Assembly (NCBI RefSeq): GCF_031457495.1
Contig: NZ_JAVDWM010000001.1
Coordinates: forward strand, 1,848,001-1,912,000
Direction: 5' to 3'
Length of the DNA: 64,000 nucleotides
From: Sphingopyxis sp. BE259
Lineage (GTDB): Bacteria > Pseudomonadota > Alphaproteobacteria > Sphingomonadales > Sphingomonadaceae
Shown here piece after piece: positions 58,620 through 64,000 of this stretch. The first letter of the stretch is position 1. Each line of letters starts with the position of its first letter. Made by a program: the position numbers and the translations under genes. The notes beneath the pieces are model-generated. The model made no database searches and was not told the origin of the DNA. It was given only the letters and a program-made list of their open reading frames with translations.

Positions 58620-60464
58620 ATGACGCCGGGTCGCGCCTGGACAAGCACGCTGCTGATCGCGGTGGTGCTGGCCGGATGCGGCTACGCGCGTCCCGACGCG
58701 CCGCGTCAAGGCTTCGCCGAGCGCCGCGCCGAATTGCAGACGGCGATTGCCGATAATCCGCAGGCGATTGCGGCGCGCGTCGAACTGGCGCGGGTCGCGA
58801 TCCAGCTGGGCGACGGCGTCGGTGCCGAGGCGGCGGTAAAGGGCGCGCTCAGCGCGGGCGGCAATGCGGCGGCGCTGCGCCCGCTGCTGGCGCGCGCCTA
58901 TGCGATGCAGGGGGAGGGGCAGCGCGCGCTGGAGACGATCGACGCCGGGCCAATCATTCCCGAAATGATCGGCGAGGCGGCATGGGTCGCGGGCGATGTT
59001 CATCTAACGCGCGGCGACCTTGACGCAGCGCGCGATGCCTATGACCGGGCGGTGCGCGACCTGCCGCGCAATTCGGCGCTGTGGGTCGATGTCGCGCGCT
59101 TTCGCGGCGCCAATGCCGACACCGCGGGCGCCCGCGATGCGATCGATTACGCGATCGAACTCGACAAGGCGAATAGCGGCGCATTGGCGTATAAGGCCAA
59201 TCTGATCCGCACCGAAGATGGGCTGACCGCGTCGCTCAAATGGTATGATCAGGCGCTGGCGGCCGATCCCGACAACGCCGACGCGCTGATCGACCAGGCC
59301 GCGACGCTGGGCGATCTGGGGCGTTACCGCGATATGCTGACCGCGCTGCGCCATGCCGCGACGATCGTCCCGCGCGATCCGCGACTGTTTTACCTGCAAG
59401 CGGTGCTTGCGGCGCGGGCCGAAAATTATCGGTTGGCGCGCAGTCTGTTGCAACGCACGCGCGGCGAGCTCGACAATTTGCCGGGGTTCATGCTGCTGAG
59501 CGCTATCGTCGAGCTGGAACTGGGCGGTGAGGCGGTGGCGGCGACATGGGCCGACCGGCTGCTGATCGAACAGCCCTATAATCTCACGGCGCGGCGCATC
59601 TTGGCGGTCGCCAACTGGGCTGATGGCGACGCGGACGGCGCGATCGAGGCGCTGCTGCCGATCGTCGACCGCCCCGATGCCGACAGCTGGTCGCTGTTGC
59701 TGGCGGCGCGGGCCGCGAGCGAATTGGGGCGGCGCGGCGAAGCGGGTGATTTTCTGGCGCGGGCGGCGACGCTGAGCCGCGGCGAGGCACTGCCGTTCGC
59801 GCCGAGCGATGACTATGGCGTGTTGACGCAAGCCGCCGATGCCGCGCCGCTGAACCCGGCGGTCGCGATCCCGGCGGTTGCCGCCGACATCTTGCGCGGC
59901 AATAGCGCGTCGGCGATCGCCCGCGCCGCGCAGTTGCGCGACGCCAATCGCGGGGTCGCCGACGCCCATATATTGCTGGGCGATGCCGCGCTGGCGGGCG
60001 GGCGGTTCGATCTGGCAGTGCAGGCGTATCGCACGGCGCGCGACCTCGATGCGAGCGAACGCACGACGTTGCGGCTGGCCAACGCGCTGTTCCGCGCCGG
60101 CGATGCGGCGGGATCAGGTGCCGCCATCCTGGCGCTGCGCGACAGCCAGCCATCGAGCATCGCCGCCGACCGGCTTGCCGGGCATCTGGCGATGGACATC
60201 GAACATTGGGACGAGGCGATCGCGCATTTCGAGCGCGTGCGGCGCCGCATTGGCGACCGCGATGCCGTAGTGCTGCGCGAGCTGGCGCGGGCGTGGGCGG
60301 CAAAGGGCGACACCGACCGCGCGCTGCCGCTGATCGACCGGGCATATCGGTTACAGCCGTTGAATGGCGGGGTGATGGCGTTTTATGCGGATTTGCTGGA
60401 GCGGCGCGGCGACGGGCAGGCGGCGGCGGATTTGCGCGAGAAAGCCGCGCAGGCCGGGCGATAG
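58620..60464 (+). CDS. prsT: PrsT, PEP-CTERM system TPR-repeat lipoprotein
   Basis: A 614-residue predicted lipoprotein: signal peptide with lipobox V-L-A-G-C near residue 19, then about a dozen TPR-like helical pairs. Examples are A-R-D-A-Y-D-R-A-V-R-D-L-P and A-L-P-L-I-D-R-A-Y-R-L-Q-P. The plan is that of the TIGR02917 group, which is shorter here than the ~900-residue typical members. The ATG follows the prsR stop directly. It probably scaffolds polysaccharide export at the envelope. Confidence 0.88.
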   Translation: MTPGRAWTSTLLIAVVLAGCGYARPDAPRQGFAERRAELQTAIADNPQAIAARVELARVAIQLGDGVGAEAAVKGALSAGGNAAALRPLLARAYAMQGEGQRALETIDAGPIIPEMIGEAAWVAGDVHLTRGDLDAARDAYDRAVRDLPRNSALWVDVARFRGANADTAGARDAIDYAIELDKANSGALAYKANLIRTEDGLTASLKWYDQALAADPDNADALIDQAATLGDLGRYRDMLTALRHAATIVPRDPRLFYLQAVLAARAENYRLARSLLQRTRGELDNLPGFMLLSAIVELELGGEAVAATWADRLLIEQPYNLTARRILAVANWADGDADGAIEALLPIVDRPDADSWSLLLAARAASELGRRGEAGDFLARAATLSRGEALPFAPSDDYGVLTQAADAAPLNPAVAIPAVAADILRGNSASAIARAAQLRDANRGVADAHILLGDAALAGGRFDLAVQAYRTARDLDASERTTLRLANALFRAGDAAGSGAAILALRDSQPSSIAADRLAGHLAMDIEHWDEAIAHFERVRRRIGDRDAVVLRELARAWAAKGDTDRALPLIDRAYRLQPLNGGVMAFYADLLERRGDGQAAADLREKAAQAGR

Positions 60465-60502
60465 CGGGAATGGCTGGTTACGACTGGTGACTGGCCTAAA
60501 CT

Positions 60503-60598
60503 GTCGTCATCCCGGACTTGATCCGGGATCCATTCGCCCTCTCAGCATAGGGCGGTGCAACGCCGCATGGACCCCGGATCGAGTCCGGGGTGACGAAA
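60503..60598. repeat. Palindromic repeat, family 1
   Basis: TCATCCCGGACTTGATCCGG and CCCGGATCGAGTCCGGGGTG with ACGAA form the arms around a centre of about 40 bases, the longest in this window. It separates prsT from the convergent GntR gene. Confidence 0.82.
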
Positions 60599-60637
60599 AT
60601 ATGAGGGCAGCTCCCCACTCCAACAACGCCCAAATGA

Positions 60638-60985
60638 TCAGGCCTCGGTCAGATCCAGCAACGTCCGTGCGTCAAGCCCGATGCGGCGCATCTGGTCGGC
60701 GACCGGCGGCCAGACATTCGCGAGGAAATCGGCGCGCATCAGGCCGCGCAGGCGTTCGGTGGCGCCGGGGGCGACAAACATGCCGACGCCGCGCTTGACC
60801 GTGACCAGCCCTTCGTCCTGAAAGGTCTGATACGCTTTGGCGACGGTGAGCGGATTGGCGCCTTCTTCGGCGGCGAGCGAGCGGACCGACGGGAGCATGT
60901 CGCCGTCGCGAAAATTGCCGTCGAGGATCGCGTTGGCGATGACATCGCGCAGACGCTGATATACCGGTTTCGATTGATCCAACAT
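60638..60985 (-). CDS. GntR family regulator, YtrA type
   Basis: A 115-residue one-domain regulator. The winged helix is visible in P-V-Y-Q-R-L-R-D-V-I, G-D-M-L-P-S-V-R-S-L-A, N-P-L-T-V-A-K-A-Y-Q-T-F and L-V-T-V-K-R-G-V-G-M-F-V, followed by a short helical tail for dimerisation. YtrA-type members usually repress an adjacent transporter operon, but no ABC exporter is next to it here; its targets are unknown. Confidence 0.9.
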   Translation of the reverse strand: MLDQSKPVYQRLRDVIANAILDGNFRDGDMLPSVRSLAAEEGANPLTVAKAYQTFQDEGLVTVKRGVGMFVAPGATERLRGLMRADFLANVWPPVADQMRRIGLDARTLLDLTEA

Positions 60986-61056
60986 GCCGCTTTAATGCCA
61001 TAAGACAGCAGCACAGTCAAATGCCGGTTATTACAAAGTCTGGCAATATGGCGTAA

Positions 61057-61641
61057 CTAAATTTCCCAAGCGCGAACAACGTCGTCATATTCGGGGCGTG
61101 GCCGTTCGTCGAGATCACGGGACGGCGAGCCGATGAAGAAATAGCCGACAATCATGTCGCCGTCGCCCGCGTCGAACGCTGAGGCGACCTGCGGGTTGTA
61201 GGCGGCCCAACCGGTCAGCCAGCTGCCGACGAAGCCGTGGGCGTGCGCGGCGTGGAGCAGGTTCATGCCGACCGCGCCGGCCGACATCTGCTGTTCCCAC
61301 ACCGGGATCTTGCTGTCCTTCACGGGCGTCGACAACAGCACGAGCAGGCTGGGCGCCTGATGCGCGAACTGATCGAGCGCCGACAGATCTAGCCCGACGG
61401 CGCCGGGATTTTCTTGCACCCATGCCGACTTGAGCCGCGCCGCGAACGTGTCGCGCTGGTCTGCCGCAACGGTGACGATGCGCCATGGGGCGAGCTTGCC
61501 ATGGTCGGGCGTGCGCAGCGCCAGGGCGATGATGTCGCGCAATTGGGCCGCGTCGGGACCCGGGGCAACCATGTCGCGCGCCTTGCCCGAGCGGCGGGTG
61601 GCGAGGTGAGCGCGGAGCGAGGTGGTGTCGTTGAACATCAT
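61057..61641 (-). CDS. Nitroreductase family protein (YdjA-like)
   Basis: A 194-residue flavoenzyme. The R-R-S near residue 15, D-H-G-K-L-A-P-W-R near 47 (FMN contact) and G-S-W-L-T-G near 140 are as in small YdjA-type nitroreductases. Such enzymes reduce nitro or quinone compounds with NAD(P)H; the native substrate is unknown. The ATGATG start follows AGGAAC. The frame stays open 41 codons upstream without a better start. Confidence 0.85.
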   Translation of the reverse strand: MMFNDTTSLRAHLATRRSGKARDMVAPGPDAAQLRDIIALALRTPDHGKLAPWRIVTVAADQRDTFAARLKSAWVQENPGAVGLDLSALDQFAHQAPSLLVLLSTPVKDSKIPVWEQQMSAGAVGMNLLHAAHAHGFVGSWLTGWAAYNPQVASAFDAGDGDMIVGYFFIGSPSRDLDERPRPEYDDVVRAWEI

Positions 61642-61814
61642 GTTCCTGTGGCGGCGCGGCGGCGGGCGCGCAAGCCCGATTCGCGGGCCCTCATGCGATG
61701 GATCGATGGTTTCCCGCGTAATTAGATTCTTCCCATACGCAATTTTCGCGCTAGGTTGCCCCATTCGCGCGGCGGGGAGCCGCGCCCACGATAAATGGGA
61801 AAAGGGACGCTTTG

Positions 61815-63437
61815 ATGAAAGATGTAAGCCTCTGGCAAGAGGGCGACTGGATCGCGGTAATCGCGCTGGTCCTATTGGGGGTCTTTCTGACCGTCGGCGC
61901 GTTGATCGCGACCAGCAGGAAGCCCGAATTCGCCGGCCACCCCAAAGGCCTTTACATGCTGTTCTTTGCCGAAATGTGGGAGCGTTTTTCCTATTACGGC
62001 ATGCGCGCCATCCTGATTTTCTACCTGACCCAGCACTGGCTGTTCAGCGACAGCAAATCCAGCCTGATCTACGGCGCCTATACCAGCCTGGTGTATATCA
62101 CCCCGGTGCTCGGCGGCTATCTGGCCGACCGCTATCTGGGCCAGCGCAAGGCGGTGCTGTTCGGCGGCGTGCTGCTCGCCGCAGGGCATAGCTTGATGGC
62201 GGTCGAGGGCGTCGGCGGACAGAATGATCCGACGATCAACGTGTTCTGGGCGGCGCTTGCCTTCATCATCGTCGGTTCGGGTTTCCTGAAAGCCAATATC
62301 TCGGTGATGGTCGGCCAGTTGTACAAGCTGACCGATACCCGCCGCGACAGCGCCTACACGATCTTTTACATGGGCATCAACGCTGGCGCCGCGCTCGGCA
62401 CCATCCTCGTCGCCTATCTGGGGCAGACGATCGGTTGGGGTTTCGGCTTCGGGCTCGCCGGTATCGGGATGCTCGCCGGTCTGGTGGTTTTCGTGTTGGG
62501 CAAGAAAGCGCTGCACGGCGCGGGCGAAGCCCCGCGGGTGCTCGCCAAATCGCGTGAGTTCACCATCTATGGCATCGGCTTTGCCGCGGTCGCGGTGATC
62601 TGGGCGCTGGTGCAGTATCAGGACATCATCCAGTCGCTGCTCGCGGTGTCGGGCGTCGCGCTGCTCGGTTATGTCCTTTATGAGAGTTTCAAGCTGGAAA
62701 AAGAGCCGCGCGAGCGCATGTTCGCGATCCTGTTCCTGATCAGTCTCAACCCGCTGTTCTGGGGCTTGTTCGAGCAGGCGGGCGGATCGATGAACCTGTT
62801 CACTGACCGCTTCGTCGACCGCGGCGGCGTTCCGGCGGGGATCTTCCAGTCGATCAATCCGATCATCATCATCCTCGTCGCGCCGCTGTTTGCTGCGCTG
62901 TGGGGCTGGCTGGGCAAACGCGGCACCGAACCGTCGGCTCCGGCCAAATTCGGACTGGCGCTGGCGCAGATGGGCTTGGCCAATCTGGTTTTGGTGTGGG
63001 GCGCCGAAGCCTATGGCGTCGCCGCAATGACGCCGGTGCTGCTGGTGTTCGCTTATTATTTCTTCGCCACTACCGGCGAGTTGTGCCTCAGCCCCGTCGG
63101 GCTTAGCGCGATGAACCGCCTGGCCCCGACGTTCCTGGCGTCGCTGATCATGGGCGCGTGGTTCTACATGACCGCGGTCGGCAATTTCGTCGCCGGCAAG
63201 ATCGGCGAGGCGACCGGCGGCCATGATGGCCAGATGACCAAGCAAGGCTTGCTCGACATCTATGAACTGTTTGGCTGGATCGCGATCGGCGCCGCAGTCG
63301 CGGTGCTGCTGGTCAGCCCGATCGTGAAGCGGTGGATGCATCTCGACACGCTGCGCGACCGCGACGAGGTTGCCGGGGCAGGCGAGCTCGGCGAACCGCA
63401 GGCCGCGGGCGTTCATCCCGAACCCAAGGGAGCATAA
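61815..63437 (+). CDS. POT/PTR family peptide transporter
   Basis: A 540-residue proton-coupled oligopeptide importer with about fourteen membrane segments. The family's E-x-x-E-R-F-x-Y-Y-G motif is present (A-E-M-W-E-R-F-S-Y-Y-G-M-R near residue 53), as is the PTR2 signature F-Y-M-G-I-N-A-G-A-A-L-G near 180. ATG at 61815 follows AAAGGGACG; a TTG one codon earlier is less likely. It lies four bases before an exported amidohydrolase gene and fits the peptide-use theme of the window. Confidence 0.93.
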   Translation: MKDVSLWQEGDWIAVIALVLLGVFLTVGALIATSRKPEFAGHPKGLYMLFFAEMWERFSYYGMRAILIFYLTQHWLFSDSKSSLIYGAYTSLVYITPVLGGYLADRYLGQRKAVLFGGVLLAAGHSLMAVEGVGGQNDPTINVFWAALAFIIVGSGFLKANISVMVGQLYKLTDTRRDSAYTIFYMGINAGAALGTILVAYLGQTIGWGFGFGLAGIGMLAGLVVFVLGKKALHGAGEAPRVLAKSREFTIYGIGFAAVAVIWALVQYQDIIQSLLAVSGVALLGYVLYESFKLEKEPRERMFAILFLISLNPLFWGLFEQAGGSMNLFTDRFVDRGGVPAGIFQSINPIIIILVAPLFAALWGWLGKRGTEPSAPAKFGLALAQMGLANLVLVWGAEAYGVAAMTPVLLVFAYYFFATTGELCLSPVGLSAMNRLAPTFLASLIMGAWFYMTAVGNFVAGKIGEATGGHDGQMTKQGLLDIYELFGWIAIGAAVAVLLVSPIVKRWMHLDTLRDRDEVAGAGELGEPQAAGVHPEPKGA

Positions 63438-63440
63438 GCG

Positions 63441-64000
63441 ATGGTCCGGGGCGTGAAGGGCAGCCTGCTGGCTGCGGTGTCGCTGGTGCTTGTCGGCTGT
63501 GCGGCAACTGGCAAGGAAACGGCTTCGGCGGGCGACAAGCCCGCCGCGACCGAAAAGCCGGTCAAGTTTAACAAGGATCCCTATCCGTCGACCTATCGCC
63601 CCTATGGCGGGCGGCCGACCGCGGTGCGCGGCGTTACCATCTTTGACGGCGAAGGCGGCCGCATCGACAATGGCGTGGTGCTGTTTGCGAAAGGCAACGT
63701 CGAGGCGGTCGGCGGCGCCGACACCGCGATCCCGGCTGACTTCGACGTGATCGACGGGACCGGCAAGTTCGTCACCCCCGGAATCATCGACATCCACAGC
63801 CATCTCGGCGACTATCCCTCGCCCAGCGTTGAGGCGCATTCGGACGGCAACGAGGCGACGTCGCCGACGACCCCCGAAGTGTGGTCCGAACATAGCGTCT
63901 GGCCGCAGGATCCGGGGTTCAGCCGCGCGCTGGCGAATGGCGGCGTCACCGCGCTACAGGTGCTGCCGGGCAGCGCCAACCTGATGGGCGGGCGCTCGAT
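63441..64000 (+). CDS. Amidohydrolase family lipoprotein, cut by the window end
   Basis: The first 186 residues are present. A signal peptide with lipobox L-V-G-C (near residue 20) gives a predicted lipoprotein. The N-terminal beta-sandwich and first metal motif D-I-H-S-H (near 118) are visible, then G-G-V-T-A-L-Q-V-L-P-G-S-A-N-L. The metal-dependent hydrolase superfamily is clear but the substrate is not. It follows the POT gene after three bases and is probably in the same operon. Confidence 0.85.
   Translation, partial: MVRGVKGSLLAAVSLVLVGCAATGKETASAGDKPAATEKPVKFNKDPYPSTYRPYGGRPTAVRGVTIFDGEGGRIDNGVVLFAKGNVEAVGGADTAIPADFDVIDGTGKFVTPGIIDIHSHLGDYPSPSVEAHSDGNEATSPTTPEVWSEHSVWPQDPGFSRALANGGVTALQVLPGSANLMGGRS

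Noticed and set aside
61872..63893. 673-residue open frame antisense to the POT transporter
   Set aside because: It covers a clear membrane transporter and encodes a His/Asp/Arg-rich product without any motif.

Overview
The window looks like chromosomal DNA of a high-GC alphaproteobacterium in the Sphingomonadales, most like Sphingopyxis. This is an inference. It rests on codon use, the single-chain ~530-residue isocitrate lyase, UrcA and DUF2794 family proteins, an alphaproteobacterial LexA box (GTTC-N7-GTTC) at uvrA, a PEP-CTERM/exosortase-associated polysaccharide regulator cluster, and dense palindromic intergenic repeats of the 'GACTTGATCCGGG' kind. No rRNA, tRNA, CRISPR array or intact insertion sequence was seen.

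Layout. 1-2460: a DUF2794 gene tail, a membrane protein and a short-chain dehydrogenase. 2563-10409: a phosphate-starvation block, with an OprO/P-type porin behind a phased array of PhoB half-sites, and a convergent pstS-pstC-pstA-pstB-phoU-phoB operon behind a matching Pho box; phoR is not in the cluster. 10510-13053: one AT-rich, apparently foreign gene coding for a superfamily 2 helicase with a C-terminal PD-(D/E)XK nuclease, a candidate stand-alone defence protein. It ends exactly at the start of a monooxygenase gene that a small repeat has broken. 13569-18392: a dispersed unclassified element, two small genes and uvrA. 18530-20754: a lipoprotein coupled to a papain-like peptidase. 20897-29693: an M13 peptidase, a BCCT transporter, small secreted proteins, a LytTR two-component system and a MATE pump. 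29845-42301: valS (mosaic in base composition), several peptidases and amidohydrolases, a PilZ protein, a patatin/3-hydroxybutyrate dehydrogenase pair and a DUF4893 lipoprotein. 42440-45171: a membrane-anchored LuxR-type regulator, then a heat-shock-like promoter and a structured leader in front of a DUF465-terC gene pair. 45327-48448: isocitrate lyase and its divergent RamB/ScfR-like regulator. 48465-52558: RidA, a large catalase and an HD-GYP protein. 52571-60464: manC and the epsB2-type transferase-prsK-prsR-prsT cluster. 60638-64000: a GntR regulator, a nitroreductase, a POT-family transporter and the start of an amidohydrolase.

How the genes work together. Phosphate starvation should induce the porin and the Pst importer through PhoB. 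Acetate or fatty-acid use runs through isocitrate lyase and its regulator, with 3-hydroxybutyrate dehydrogenase as another entry to acetyl-CoA metabolism. Peptide use is suggested by the M13, S9 and M20 enzymes and the POT transporter. The manC-prs cluster makes and regulates an exopolysaccharide, and the HD-GYP and PilZ proteins point to c-di-GMP control. The most unusual items are the helicase-nuclease island with oppositely oriented Pho boxes in front of it, the ROSE-like leader upstream of DUF465-terC, the lipoprotein/papain-like peptidase pair, and a two-copy ~170-bp intergenic element ending in a tandem 10-bp repeat.
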